64,000 nt of DNA from Lepidostoma basale (GCA_022606425.2 JAHDVF020000729.1:186001-250000); one strand, 5' to 3'; counted from the first letter of the stretch, positions 21,811-32,760 are shown. Numbers and translations are program-made. The notes: a model not told the origin generated them from the letters alone.

Positions 21811-21879
21811 CGTAATTAATGTTTTTAATTGACATTTCTTGGTTAAAGTTCATTTTAAATATTGAAAACAAAAAAAAAT

Positions 21880-22130
21880 ACAAAATTTCTTTATTATTAT
21901 GTATTTAGTGTGTTTCCACTTGTGTTTATGTTCGACCGGTTTCGGCAGCTTTTTGAAATTTTGTATTAATAATTTTTTGTATTCATTCGTATTAATTATC
22001 ACAATTGTATTTTTATTTTTCGCGACAGCTTTTCCGTCAATCTATGTTGACATATTATTGCAACACCTGATGATGTCAATATAGGTTGACGAAACAGCTG
22101 TCGCGAAAAATAAAAATACAATTGTGATAC
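21880..22130 (+). repeat. Hairpins with hammerhead-like core
   Basis: 21885-21960 is half of the 12248 hairpin. 21998-22128 is a second long inverted repeat whose right arm contains CTGATGA at 22067, GTCAA...TTGAC, GAAAC, AGCTGTC and GCG. The core elements and the self-complementary CAGCTG before UC fit the hammerhead order, although stem I pairing at 22061-22066 is poor. Confidence 0.5.
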
Positions 22131-22309
22131 ATTAAAACGTAGTTTTATAATTTAACAGTTTATAAAACAATTTGTATCACAATTAATACCCTCAAACCAC
22201 AAGTATCTGAATTATTACCCGATAACCGTTTTTATGATAATTCACACCCTAAAAACTTTTGTGTCGTAATTAATACATTAAAACCTATTATATCACAATT
22301 AAAATCTTG

Positions 22310-22610
22310 AGACTTCTCTATTTTTTCCACATTCATACATCGAGTCATACACGCACGTCGATTCTTCCGACTACACGCCCGACCTTATTTCTGATTTTTG
22401 AATATTTGGTCATTCCAAGATTTCCTCGGTCTTCCTTGACTCTGCAATTCATTCACATCGTTAACGTATACTTTCTGCAATGATCTCAATATGATCCTAT
22501 CATATTTTTGTTCATAATACTTTCTTCCGCTCTACATTCCTTCCTTATACCAGCATTTGAAATTCTGTCATACATAATTTTACCAAACATAAGTCTCTCT
22601 AAATTTTTTT
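22310..22610 (-). mobile_element. LINE family E, degraded fragment
   Basis: CATTCATACATCGAGTCATA, GGTCATTCCAAGATTTCCTC and CATTTGAAATTCTGTCATAC are recognisable complements of E coding DNA. No frame remains open. Confidence 0.65.
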
Positions 22611-22699
22611 TTAATAAGAATTATATTTTCTATGAAGCTTTAATTTTTTGGTTCAATTCAGTTTAGCTTTAGAAGATATTCGGGATAACTTTTGCAAAT

Positions 22700-23180
22700 T
22701 AAAAAAATACGCTTTGACTGGAACTGGCAAAAGAAGGATGAAAGCAGAATAAATGCAGTAGAAATTAGATCTCTTAGACGAATGTGTGGATACTCTGTGT
22801 ATGATAGAGTGTCGAATGAAAATAAAGGAAGTGAATGCGGTGCGAATGATGGTGTTATGAACAAAATAATGAAAGGATCATTAAGATGGTTTAGACACAT
22901 GGAAAAAAATAATGAAGAAAGAACGGTAAAAAATATATATATTAACGATGTAAATGGAACCAGAAAAAGAGGAAGACCTAGGAAAACGTGGCACGATCAA
23001 ATAAATCAAATATTGAATGTCGGCCATGTGAGGAGTCAGAGAAATCGACGTGCGTGCATGACACGATGTATGAATGTCGAGGAATCAAGAGAAATATGTC
23101 AGGAAAGAAAAGTGTGGCAGTCCATTATTTCTGCCTACCCCTTCGGAAAGACGGCGTAATGGTTAGTTAGTTAGTTTTTT
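22700..23180 (+). mobile_element. LINE family E, 3' copy (VSNEN subfamily)
   Basis: A 155-codon open frame encodes WQKKDESRINAVEIRSLRRM, SECGANDGVMNKIMKGSLRW, NVGHVRSQRNRRACMTRCMN and VWQSIISAYPFGKTA, followed by GGTTAGTTAGTTAG. Only the 5' part is missing, so this copy is young. Confidence 0.88.
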
Positions 23181-23329
23181 TTTTAAAATTTTTATATTTT
23201 TTTTATATTATCATCATGTATTATTATTATTTAATATTATTTATTAGTTCTTAATGGTAAAAAAAAATTATTAGTACTTATAACAAATAGTTTAATTTTT
23301 AAATTTGAATTATTGTATCGAATTTTAAA

Positions 23330-23425
23330 TACGTTTTTATATTAGTCTTTCTTGGTTTAGTTTTTATTATATTTTTACACCTGAAGATGGAGGTATCCTC
23401 CGCAACATGTCGTGTTTTTTAATAT
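23330..23425 (+). repeat. Hammerhead-ribozyme-like repeat
   Basis: ACAC, CTGAAGA (23381), a GGAGG/CCTCC hairpin, GCAAC, ATGTC and GTGT follow each other. ACAC and GTGT are complementary and would make stem I. It matches 6911-6950 except that GAAAC is GCAAC, a change in a core base that should impair activity. Confidence 0.5.
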
Positions 23426-23439
23426 TTTTAAAACAATTA

Positions 23440-23870
23440 GTAGATTAAAGAAGGATGAAAGCATGATAAATGCCGTAGAAATGAGATCACTAAGAAGAAT
23501 GTGCGGGAAAACATTGTATTATATGATAGAATACCGAACGATGAAATAAGCGATAAAGATGACATGGATAAAATTAAAAAAGGATCATTGAGATGGTTTG
23601 GACATATGGAACGAATGGATGAAAGAAGAATGGTTAAAAAGTTTTACACAAGCAGCGTGAGTGGAAAAGAAGCCGAGGACGACCAAATTAATCAATTACT
23701 AAAAGGCGGCCACATTCTAAGTCGGAATAATCGACGTGCGTGCATGGTACGATTTATGAATATAAAGGAAGCCCGAGAGGTATGCCAGGACAGAGCATTG
23801 TGGCGATCCATCCTCTCTGCCTACCCCTTCGGGGAAATGGCGTGATGGTTAGTTAGTTAGTTAGTTTTTT
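23440..23870 (+). mobile_element. LINE family E, 3' copy (IPNDE subfamily)
   Basis: It encodes VLYDRIPNDEISDKDDMDKI, then KKGSLRWFGHMERMDERRMV and WRSILSAYPFGEMA followed by GGTTAGTTAGTTAGTTAG. A deletion joins SGKEAED to DQINQLLKGG. Confidence 0.85.
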
Positions 23871-24384
23871 TAAACAAAGTTATTTTAAATTTTCTAAGTA
23901 CATAAAGATGTTGTAATAAATATAACTTTAAAAATACCTTGTTTGTAATTGTGTGTTGATGTTTCTTATAATATTGATATGATATTTACTATATATAGCA
24001 CAAAAAAGTTAAATAATTGTAACAAATTCACATTTTAAATTTAGAATACAAGACTTAGTTGAAATGCATCAAAGTCTTCCGCGATTATTTAGTTTGATAG
24101 AAGATTCAATCAATTCTCAATGCAGGCGAGTTGACACAGTACTGATTCTCTTATATTTAAGATAAAATAACAATCTAAGAATGTAAATCTCGAATTAAGT
24201 CACTAGACAGACGCGTCTACCCATTACGAAAGCCTCAATTCGACTGGTAGAAATTTCTCTTCGTGAATTGTTGGTAAAGATTTTGCTTACAAAATTCTAC
24301 GCAACGCGGTGGAATACTGATCAAGTTACAAATGAATAAATTGTTTTTAATAACTAAATTGATAAATGAAACAACTGATCAACA
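23871..24384. other. No recognisable feature
   Basis: AT-rich DNA, no ORF or repeat identified. Confidence 0.4.
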
Positions 24385-24830
24385 AATATTTGTGAATGTA
24401 TACTTATACCTGTATACAAATCCTGGATTTACACCAAAGGGTGGTTAATTCAAAATTTTAATTGTATCTCAATAGAGACGAAGACGTAAACTGGAAACTG
24501 AATGTTAGGCAACAGCCTTCGCATTGTGTTAATAAGGTAGTTTGCTAAACGCCGAAAATCATTCTCCATAGATGGCGTTAGTGGGTCGGTTGTATAGGTT
24601 AATTCTTGAAAAAAATTCACAAGTGCAACCAAATCTACATAGATGGCTGACTGAAACTGACACGTGAAGATAAATATGGATTTTGAAGTATATATACATC
24701 TTCCAAAAATTTGTCATGCATGATCACAATAACAAAGGTGGAATGGGGAATGTTGTAATTACATAAAGCGTGCGCTTAACCCAACCAATGACAGGTCATA
24801 AGTCCTGTAAACACCTTGATAAAAAAATTG
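24385..24830. repeat. Family J repeat
   Basis: It begins TGTGAATGTATACTTATACC and ends CCTGTAAACACCTTGAT. It has ATTGTATCTCAATAGAGACG near the start and CCAACCAATGACAGGTCATA near the end in opposite senses, with the 24530-24600 core block between them. Confidence 0.65.
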
Positions 24831-25035
24831 AAACAACTGATATTGGAGGGAAAAATTAAGGGACGCCGAGGGTCCGGAAGGAGACAAATGTCCTGGCTGC
24901 GAAACGTGAGGGAGTGGACCGGCATCCGAAGTTTGGAGGAGCTGTTCCGAGCGGCGCAGGACAGGGACAGGTTCGCCGAGGTGATCGCCGACGTTGGGGG
25001 GACCTGACAGGGCACTTGAAGAAGAAGAAGAATAA
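24831..25035 (+). mobile_element. LINE B-related C-terminal fragment
   Basis: It encodes QLILEGKIKGRRGSGRRQMS, WLRNVREWTGIRSLEELFRA and AQDRDRFAEVIADVGGT with stop. It is more GC-rich than the family B copies and represents a sister family. 25036-25229 is AT-rich and unassigned. Confidence 0.75.
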
Positions 25036-25229
25036 CTCAAATATATAAAACTAAAAAAAAATCTAGATTTTTTTTCACTATTAGAAATTCACGTGTTTCA
25101 TACGTGTATGATAAAAACAAAACTTTTTTTTTTGAAAAACCTTATGGGTTAACACTGTGGAATTCCATAATCATTTATTATTATTAAATAAAATACTATT
25201 AACTGTTATAATAAATAAAAACTTTATTC

Positions 25230-25600
25230 TTCTTCTTCTTTTTGTCCTGTCACACCTCCGTAGTGCATAGGGCCTCAAGGAACCTTCTCCACCCGACTCT
25301 ATCGCATGCCTGATGCCTAACATCATCCCAAGTGAGGCCTGCTGCCTTAACCTCGTCCTGCAAGGCTCTTCTCCAGGTGGCTCTAGATCTACCTCGCTTT
25401 CTCTTTCCCCCAAAGGGGACCAGTCTAGTGCACCCTGAGCGATGCAGGCTGGATTCCGTCTCAGAGTGTGACCGATCCACTGCCATTTGCGTCTAGCGAC
25501 TTGTTCTCTAATTGGCTTTTCGTCTGCCATGGTCCAGAGAACGGCATTTGACACTGTTTGGGGCCAATAGATTTTGAATATTGAGCGATTTATCACTGTT
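25230..25600 (-). mobile_element. LINE family A, C-terminal fragment
   Basis: The minus strand encodes IFKIYWPQTVSNAVLWTMAD, EKPIREQVARRKWQWIGHTL and, after a frameshift near 25440, ATWRRALQDEVKAAGLTWDD and RFLEALCTTEV. The upstream RT is missing. Confidence 0.85.
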
Positions 25601-25622
25601 AAAATTTAAAACCCTGTAATAA

Positions 25623-26110
25623 TATCACAAATTCTTTTTCTCAGAGTGTCGCGACAGCTGTTTCGCCAACCGATGTTTGCGATTCATCAAGTTACAATTA
25701 ACTTTAATCTAAAGTGAAATAAAAACAGTATTTTATGTAGATAATCCATTGTTTTGGCGGAAACAGTTTATTGTAAACACCCGATGATGCCAACATCGGT
25801 CGACGAAACTGCTGTCGCGACACTCTCAGTGAATAAAAAGAACTTGTGATATTATAACAGTGTTTTAAATTATAACAGTAATAATGTTGAAGTATCATAG
25901 TGTTTCGGCCAAAACAATGGACTATTTATGGTAAAAAAAACTTTGTTATAAATATCACAATGATTATATTTTGTCGCGACAACTGTTTCGCCAACCGATG
26001 TAAACACCGTCAGGTCTTATAATCAACTACAATTGTAAGACCAACAGTTAAGCGAAACAGCTGTCGCGACAAAATATAATCAATTGTGATATTTATAACA
26101 AAGTTTTTTT
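25623..26110. repeat. Two long hairpins with CGCGACAGCTGTTTCG arms
   Basis: 25623-25852 and 25940-26110 are inverted repeats whose arms carry GTCGCGACAGCTGTTTCGCC and its complement. The first right arm reads CCGATGATGCC...CGACGAAAC, TGCTGTCGCG; the second reads AGCGAAACAGCTGTCGCGAC. Both resemble the 21998-22128 hairpin and retain GAAAC plus a CAGCTG-UC-like segment. No ORFs lie in the loops. Confidence 0.6.
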
Positions 26111-26345
26111 AACATTTTGTTTTTGAATGTATACAATGTATACTGGATTTTACCCATTGCGGGTAAAATGTACAAACCAAACCTTCTTACAGATTTGTAA
26201 AAATACAAATCTGTAAGAAGGGCGGAATGGGGAATGTTGTATTACATAAAGCGATCGCTTAACCCAACTAATGACAGGTCATAAGTCCTGTAAACGCCTC
26301 GACCACCATATTCTGTTTCCAAATAATTTACATCTTCGTCTTCTA
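26111..26345. repeat. Family J repeat, short form
   Basis: GGCGGAATGGGGAATGTTGT, GCGATCGCTTAACCCAACTA and CACCATATTCTGTTTCC match the 8780-8900 variant. Confidence 0.6.
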
Positions 26346-26660
26346 AATAAATACATCTAAATAAAACACTGTTTTTATTTCACTTTTGAGTTTATTTCGA
26401 GGTGTTTCTTAGGTTTGACACCTTAAAGAGAAAATTAACACCTCAAGTATTATATGTGAGAACATTAAAAGAGAAAACGTCAGTTTTCTATAAGTTTTAA
26501 TATGCCTTATGAGATGACGTGTATCGCTTTGCTCGGGCATTTAATTTTTAATTTTTGACTGCCATCTACCGCCAAAAAATGTAAGTTTTCGAAAAAAATA
26601 TCATTAAATGACTTTCATATCATTAATTGCAATATCGATAGGAAAGTCAGTATACAAGAA
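26346..26660. other. Unassigned DNA with one satellite-like monomer
   Basis: GAGAAAACGTCAGTTTTCTA at about 26470 matches the hairpin/satellite flank seen at 21640. The rest is not recognised. Confidence 0.4.
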
Positions 26661-26955
26661 TAAGCGAAGCATGAAAATGGCAGCAGAAGGATGAGAGCAG
26701 AATAAATGCTGTAGAGATGAGATCCCTTAGAAGAATGTGGGTAGAACGATGCATTACAAAATCTCAAATGCTGATATATAAAAGGAATTTAGAGCGAAAG
26801 AAGGTATTATGAAAAAATTATGGAGCCCATGAATGGAGAAAGTATACGTTAACGATGTAAATGGAGAACGGAATCGAGGTAGACCGAGGCATGGCATTAG
26901 CAAATTAATCAAATTTTAAAGGTTGGTCATGTACGAGGCCGGAAAAACCATCACC
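26661..26955 (+). mobile_element. LINE family E, degraded fragment
   Basis: GGATGAGAGCAGAATAAATG and AGAACGATGCATTACAAAAT are E phrases of the ISNADI subfamily with many indels. It is joined tail-inward to a minus-strand RT piece at about 26950. Confidence 0.7.
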
Positions 26956-27205
26956 TTTGACTTTCCGACATTCATCATTAAGTCATTTGACTTGCATACC
27001 TCATACATTCTCGACACCAAGACTTGTAGTTCGTCCGCACTATCCGCAACGAGAACGGCATCGTCCGCGTAAAGCAGACAATTTACAGACATATCACTCA
27101 TCTTAGCACCAGCATTTATTTCTTTAAGTTCTTTCATACACTTGTCCATATACAGTTTGAACAACCATGGAGACATCACGCAGTCCTGCTTAACACCCTT
27201 GTGAT
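26950..27205 (-). mobile_element. LINE family E reverse transcriptase segment
   Basis: The minus strand encodes MMSPWLFKLYMDKCMKELKE, VNCLLYADDAVLVADSADEL and VSRMYEVCKSNDLMMNVGKS. YADD is the catalytic pair of the polymerase. This is one of two places (with 32240-32390) where family E keeps its RT core. 27206-27314 carries a D'-type tail (AACAGACCACAAAGGTTTAT). Confidence 0.85.
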
Positions 27206-27314
27206 TTGTGAAAACACCTTTGGGAACCTCTGTCCTAGATGGACTTCACAGGAGGACCAACCCTCTGGATAACAGACCACAAAGGTTTATAGCAAGGAAG
27301 AAGAGAAGAATTTC

Positions 27315-27835
27315 ATTTATCAATGAAAGCGAAAATGGCCGTTCACAATGGAGTTCTGGTCCCAACCCTTATGTATGGAAGCGAAGCACAGAACTGGCAG
27401 AAGAAAGATGAGAGCAGAATAAATGCGGTAGAGATGAGGTCCCTAAGATGTATGTGCGGTAGAACAATGTACGACAGAATCTCAAATGCTGATATTAGGA
27501 AGGAATGTAGAGCGAAAGAAGGTATTATGAACAAAATTATGAAAGGTTCGCTGCGTTGGTTAGGACATATGGAGCGCATGGGTGAAGAAAGAATGGTTAA
27601 AAAGTATACATTAACGATGTAAATGGAGCAAGGAGTCGAAGTAGACCGAGGAAAACACGGCATGACCAAATTAATCAAATATCAAAGGTTGGTCATGTCA
27701 GAAGCCGGAAGAATCGACATGCCTGTATGACTCGATGTATGAATGTGGAGGAACCTAGAGAGGTGTGCCAGGATAGAGTAGTGTGGCGGTCCATTCTCTC
27801 TGCCTACCCCTGCGGGGAAACGGCGTGATGTTTTG
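27315..27835 (+). mobile_element. LINE family E, 3' copy (ISNADI subfamily)
   Basis: It encodes AKMAVHNGVLVPTLMYGSEA, RISNADIRKECRAKEGIMNK and KGSLRWLGHMERMGEERMVK. A one-base loss near 27605 shifts the frame before the C-terminus. It ends CTACCCCTGCGGGGAAACGG. Confidence 0.85.
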
Positions 27836-27989
27836 TTGTTGTTGTTGAAGAAGAGAAGAAAATAATGTTTTTTATTCTTATTTTGAAACATCTTTTTGTA
27901 TTTGGAATGAACCAACTTGACCGTGAAAATAATGTCCAATGATATTGATCTGTTTGGTTTGGGCGTGTCACTCATTTGGGTGAATTGGT

Positions 27990-28410
27990 AAACAGCAAAA
28001 AGTAGAAATGAGATCTCTTAGACGAATGTGTGATACTCTGTGTATGATAGAGCGTCGAATGAAAATATAAGAAGTGAATGCGGTGCGAATGATGGTGTTA
28101 TGAACAAAATAATGAAAGGAACATTGAAATGATTTGGACATACGGAAAGAATGAATGAAGAAAGAATGATAAAAAAATTATATGATAACGATGTAAATGG
28201 AACTAGAAATAGAGGAAGACCGAGGAAAACGTGGCACGATCAAATAAATAAAATATTGAATGTCGGTCACGTGAGGAATCAGAGATCGCGCGTGCATGAC
28301 ACGATATATGAATATTGAGGAATCGAGAGAAATATATCAGGAAAGAAAAGTGTGGCAGTCCATTATTTCTGCCTACCCCTTCGGCGAGACGGCGTAATGG
28401 TTAGTTAGCA
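27990..28410 (+). mobile_element. LINE family E, 3' copy (VSNEN-like)
   Basis: GTAGAAATGAGATCTCTTAG through GCCTACCCCTTCGGCGAGAC and GGTTAGTTAG. Coding is broken by an in-frame TGA at about 28130 and by small deletions. Confidence 0.8.
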
Positions 28411-28529
28411 TAATTTATATTTCATATTGACATATGGTTAGCATTTTTTTTTTGGAAGAACGAATTATAAAATATAATATATTACTCTAGTTTCAACCTT
28501 ATAAACGTGTATTAGGTATTCAGGTTACT

Positions 28530-29015
28530 AAGGAAGATATGGCTGTATATAATAGAGTTATAGTACCAACCCTTATTATGGAAGTGATGCTTGGAAAATA
28601 ATAAAAGTAGGATAAATGCCGTAGAAATGAGGTCACAGAGAAGAATGTGCGGGAAAATGATATATGATAGAATACCGAACGACGAAGATGACAGATGATT
28701 GTACAGGTAAAATTAAATAAAGGATCCCTGAGATGGTTTGGCCCTTTGGAACGAATAGATGATGGAAGAATTGTTAAAATATTGTATACAAGCAGTGTGA
28801 GTGGAAAGAGAAGTCGTGGAAGTCCAATGTAAGCATGGCATGACCAAATTAATCAAATACTAAAAGGCGGCCACATTTAAGGTAAAAAAAATCGACGAGC
28901 GTGCATGTTACGATGTATAAATGTAGAGGACCTCGAGAGGTATGTCAGGACCGAGCAGTATGGCTGTCTATCATCTCTGATACCCCTCTGGTGAAACGGC
29001 GTGGTGGTTAGTTAG
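28530..29015 (+). mobile_element. LINE family E, 3' copy (IPNDE-like), degraded
   Basis: ATAGAATACCGAACGACGAA, CCTGAGATGGTTTGG and the end GATACCCCTCTGGTGAAACG...GTTAGTTAG are present with numerous indels. 29016-29100 then shows GGCGAAACAATCATTCCC, a scrap of the GACATGTTTCG hairpin family. Confidence 0.75.
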
Positions 29016-29099
29016 TTAAAGGCGAAACAATCATTCCCATAAATTATAATAAATCTTCTAGAAAACACACGTTTTCATTCGGATTAATCATAATATAAA

Positions 29100-29325
29100 T
29101 AGGCAAAAACTCGGATATTGTCAAGAAAGAGTACGAGAAATTTTGAATACGTGAGAGTGAAATAGGGATACTTCGATTCTCTATTAAAGTAATTCGAAAT
29201 GCACACGATGCACACGCCCGAGAACGTTTCTGGATTATTTTGAAATTTGCTCTGATTATTGTTGTATGACAGTAGTGTAGAAAACAAAAGGAGATCAATT
29301 TGGTGTTATTAATTGTGAAATATTT
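29100..29325. repeat. Interspersed repeat L
   Basis: GTTTCTGGATTATTTTGAAA, GTAGTGTAGAAAACAAAAGG and CGAAATGCACACGATGC recur at 57085-57235. No coding potential. Confidence 0.6.
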
Positions 29326-29815
29326 ACTTCTTCTTCTTCTTCTTCTTCCTTGTTGTAGACCTATGTGGTCTGTTCTCCAGAGTGTTGCTCCTCCTGTGAG
29401 GTAGACTCCCAGCTGTCCTTCCATCTTTTAGGGGGTCTTCCACGAGGACGAGTCCCATGGAGCTGATTATGCAATGCAATATAGGGGAGTCTGGTGGTGT
29501 CCATTCTTTGAACATGACCGTACCAGTCCCTTTTTTCGCTGTCTGCTCCATCTTATAATATCCTCAACCTCACATGTCTCTCTTATTCTGGTGTTTCTCA
29601 CGCGATCTCTCAGTGTCTTGCCTGCTATCGTCCTCAGTCTCTTCATCTCGGAAGTCCTCAAAAGTTGACTGACTGTGTCTGCCCTTGCTTCGACGCCATA
29701 TGTTATTATTGGTCTTACGCATGCTTTAAAGATTCTCATCATACTCTTAATGGCCATGTCTTTGTTTTTTCACATTGTGGATTTAAGAGCGCCAGAGATT
29801 GTAACTGCCTTAAAT
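29326..29815 (-). mobile_element. LINE family D', C-terminal region and tail
   Basis: The minus strand encodes DMAIKSMMRIFKACVRPIIT, RTSEMKRLRTIAGKTLRDRV and CEVEDIIRWSRQRK, then after a frameshift WTPPDSPILHCIISSMG and RPHRSTTRKKKKKKK. The end is an AGAAGAAGAAG tail. The mariner lies immediately beyond its 5' end. Confidence 0.8.
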
Positions 29816-29821
29816 ATTATA

Positions 29822-31103
29822 CTAGGTGTATAACTTCCGCCGTTTTTTCCCCGAAATTCGAGGCTTTATCGTAAAAAACTGGTTATACATTTATGATTCA
29901 AAGTATTGTCCATCGCTGGCCACTACTTTCTCCCATCTTTCGGGCAGCATACGAATCCCGCGTTGAAAAAACTGGTCATCTTTTGAAGCGATCCACGAAT
30001 CGATCCAATTTTTTACTTCTTCATAAGACCGGAAGTGCTGGTCAGCTAGGCCGTGTGCCATTGATCGAAACAAGTGATAGTCCGAGGGAGCAACGTCTGG
30101 AGAATACGGCGGGTGGGGTAGGACTTCCCATTTCAAAGTTTCCAAGTATGTCTTGACCACTTTCGCAACATGGGGTCGAGCATTGTCATGCTGTAAAATC
30201 CCTTTATCATGTCTCTCGTTGTATTGCGGCCGTTTGTCTTTCAATGCTCGGCTCAAACGCATTAATTGCGTTCGATAACGATCGCCTGTAATTGTTTCAG
30301 TCGGTTTTAACAACTCATAATACACTATGCCGACTGGTTCCACCAAATACTGAGCATAACCTTGGAACCGTGAATATTCGGTTTGGCCGTCGACGTGGAA
30401 GCATGGCCGGGATATCCCCATGATTTTTTGCGCTTGGGATTATCGTAATGAACCCATTTCTCGTCCCCAGTCACAATGCGATGCAGAAATCCCTTCCGTC
30501 TTTGCCTTGCAAGCAGCTGTTCACAAACACACAAACGCCGTTCAACATCTCTCGGCTTCAACTCGTACGGCACCCAATTTCCTTATTTCTGAATCATTCC
30601 CATGACTTTCAGGCGTTTTGAAATGGCTGGTTGCGTCACTCCCAATGATCCTGCCAATTCTTGTTGCGTTTGACACGAGTCTTGATCAAGTAATGCCTCC
30701 AATTCTGCATCTTCGAAAACCTTCTCTCTTCCACCGCCATGCTGGTCTTCGACGTTAAAATCACCGTTCTTGAAGCGTTGAAACCACTCTCGGCACGTTC
30801 TTTCACTAATAGCGGCCTCACCATAGGTATTTGAGAGCATTCGATGAGCCTCAGCCGCAGACTTCTTCATATTAAAGCATAAAATTAAAACCTCCCGCAA
30901 ATGACGAGAATTTGGCTCGTAAGCTGACATGTTTAATCGGGAATAACTTTATGATGCAGACACAAATCGACTAATATTTCGATGGCGTTATGTTTACAAA
31001 TACTTAAGCTTATTGTATGACATCTATGATCTATTTATTCCAACTACCACTTACCGCTACTGCCATCTATTGCAAAACGGCGGAAGCAAAGTTATACACC
31101 TAA
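29822..31103 (-). mobile_element. Mariner element, mauritiana-like
   Basis: Terminal repeats are CTAGGTGTATAACTTCCGCC on the left and the complement of TTAGGTGTATAACTTTGCTT on the right. The left copy lacks the TTTGC segment. The about 1.28-kb length is typical of a complete mariner. TA is present at the left flank; the right flank is ambiguous. It is the apparent parent of the deletion derivative at 7067-7347. Confidence 0.9.
29891..30930 (-). pseudogene. Mariner transposase, frameshifted
   Basis: The start at 30930 gives MSAYEPNSRHLREVLILCFN with the N-terminal helix-turn-helix (ISERTCREWFQRFKNGDFNV and TQQELAGSLGVTQPAISKRL). The catalytic domain follows: TGDEKWVHYDN, HDNARPHVA and YSPDVAPSDYHLF supply the three aspartates of the DD34D class, and the end is ERWEKVVASDGQYFES. 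It resembles Mos1-type (mauritiana) transposases. A stop/frameshift near 30580 after GMIQK and a second shift near 30340-30370 break it into three frames, so no active enzyme is made from this copy. About 345 codons overall, the normal length. Confidence 0.92.
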
Positions 31104-31261
31104 GGCTCTTTACTTCCGTGAATATTTCACGGGTTATAATTTTAGTTACAGTCTTTGATCAGTTTTCCCGTGCCATTTAGGAATGTTATCTTTTATATAT
31201 AATATACTCGTATATTATTGATATGCATTAATCCATTAATACTTAGTTGCATAGGTGCATA

Positions 31262-31475
31262 CTTTTATCTAATATATTATATTGTTGAATCGCTCTTTAC
31301 ATCGTTACAGCGCGAGCCAAATCGATGTAAAGGGTGTAAGCTATCATATTGATTCTTGTGACATGTGATAGGTAACTTATCTATCGCCATTTTATTGTCA
31401 CGTGAATTCTACACCAGACCAAAGACAGTGTGATTATCACACTGCCATCGCCGGCAAGCGAACCCGGGACACTAT
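31262..31475 (-). mobile_element. SINE1, minus strand
   Basis: The minus strand reads the B-box region (GGGTTCGCTTGCCGGCG), CTTTGGTCTGGTGTAGAATT, ACATGTCACAAGAATCAATA and the LINE K-like tail CTTTACATCGATTTGGCTCG. The A-box side is truncated. 31104-31261 is AT-rich and unassigned. Confidence 0.8.
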
Positions 31476-31484
31476 CCAATACAT

Positions 31485-32390
31485 AACATACTAACTAACC
31501 ATCACGCCGTTTCCCAAGAGGGGTAGGCAGAGAGGATGGATCGCCACATTGTTTTATCCTGACATAACTCTCGCGCCTCTTCTACATTCACACATCGTGA
31601 CATGCACGTTTGTCGATTGTTTATAATTATATACTTCAAACATGGTCGCCTTTTAGTAATTGATTAATTTGGTCATGCCATGTCTTCTTTGGCCTTCCTC
31701 GATTTCTGTTTCCATTCACACCACTTGTATATATCTTTTTAACCATTCTTCCCTCATCCGTTCGTTCCATATATCCAAACCGCCTTAGTGACCCTTTCTT
31801 GATTTTATTTATCACGCATTCATCCGCTTTACATTCATACATTATTTTTCCGCACATCCTTCTTAGTGACCTCATTTCTACGACATTTATCCTACTTTCG
31901 TCCTTATTCTGCCAACTCCAAGCTTCACTTCCATACATAAGGGTCGGCACTAGAACTCCATTGTGCACTGCCATCTTTGCTTCAGTCGACATATTTCTAT
32001 TTGCGGTAATGACTTTGAGGGCACCATTTATTTTGTTTCCAGCTCCAACCCTTCTTCCGATATCTTTCTCCATTTTTCCATCTCTTGTAAACATGCTTCC
32101 CAGATAAACAAATTCGGTAACTTACTCTAATTTCTCACCGTTCGCACTTATGTCACAATTTGTCATACATTCTTCCTTTTCAAATACCATAACTTTAGAC
32201 TTTGACACGTATATCACAAGGTCATACTTCGTACATTCTTGACACTAGGACTTGTAGATCGTCCATGCTGTTAGCGATTAAAACAGCGTCGTCTGCATAT
32301 AGCAAACAGCTGATGGACTTGTCGTCCATTTTCGCACCAGCATTTATGCCATCCAATTCTTTCATACAAGGCGACACACATAGATAAGTG
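31485..32390 (-). mobile_element. LINE family E with RT catalytic box
   Basis: This is one of the two copies that keep RT sequence. Minus-strand order: INAGAKMDDKSISCLLYADD (about 32350-32290), FVYLGSMFTRDGKMEKDIGR, VHNGVLVPTLMYGSEAWSWQ, GSLRRFGYMERTDEGRMVKK, and the 3' end at 31500 with ACTAACTAACC. A frameshift follows the MYEV block. It shows that the abundant 3' scraps belong to an RTE-like LINE with a YADD polymerase. Confidence 0.88.
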
Positions 32391-32399
32391 CATCCTCCA

Positions 32400-32737
32400 A
32401 GTATATGGGTTTAAAACAATCACGTTGACAGAAAGAACATTACAGAAACTCCGAGTGACAGGAAGCGAAATAAATGGATCAAAGAAAGTACCAAAGTAGT
32501 CGATGTAGCGTGCGAAATACCCTCGTTGAAGTGGAATTTGTACGGTCATATAACGAGGAGTCAGAAAGTAGGTTTGAATATGAACCTGGCCAAAACCAAG
32601 GTGATGGGCACAGAAAGGCTTGAAATCAACGTGGACGGCAACAGAATTGAGAATGTCCAAGAATATACATACCTGGGACACAATATTCGATTGGGCCGAG
32701 ATAACCAAACCGCAGAGCTAAAAAAAAGAATTGGACT
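32400..32737 (+). mobile_element. LINE RT fragment ending at the assembly gap
   Basis: From 32560 it encodes SQKVGLNMNLAKTKVMGTER and VQEYTYLGHNIRLGRDNQTA, the thumb of an RTE-type RT. Ahead of it, 32400-32530 shows a C-terminal-like stretch (TLTERTLQKLR...), which normally comes after the thumb. The copy is rearranged or misassembled and is cut by the N run. Confidence 0.75.
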
Positions 32738-32760
32738 NNNNNNNNNNNNNNNNNNNNNNN
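32738..32760. other. Assembly gap (23 N)
   Basis: A run of 23 unknown bases within repeats. The true missing length cannot be judged from the sequence. Confidence 0.99.

Noticed and set aside
28440..31110. Retroviral or viral insertion
   Set aside because: The coding remains are mariner and non-LTR LINE; no gag, envelope or long terminal repeats are seen in the window.
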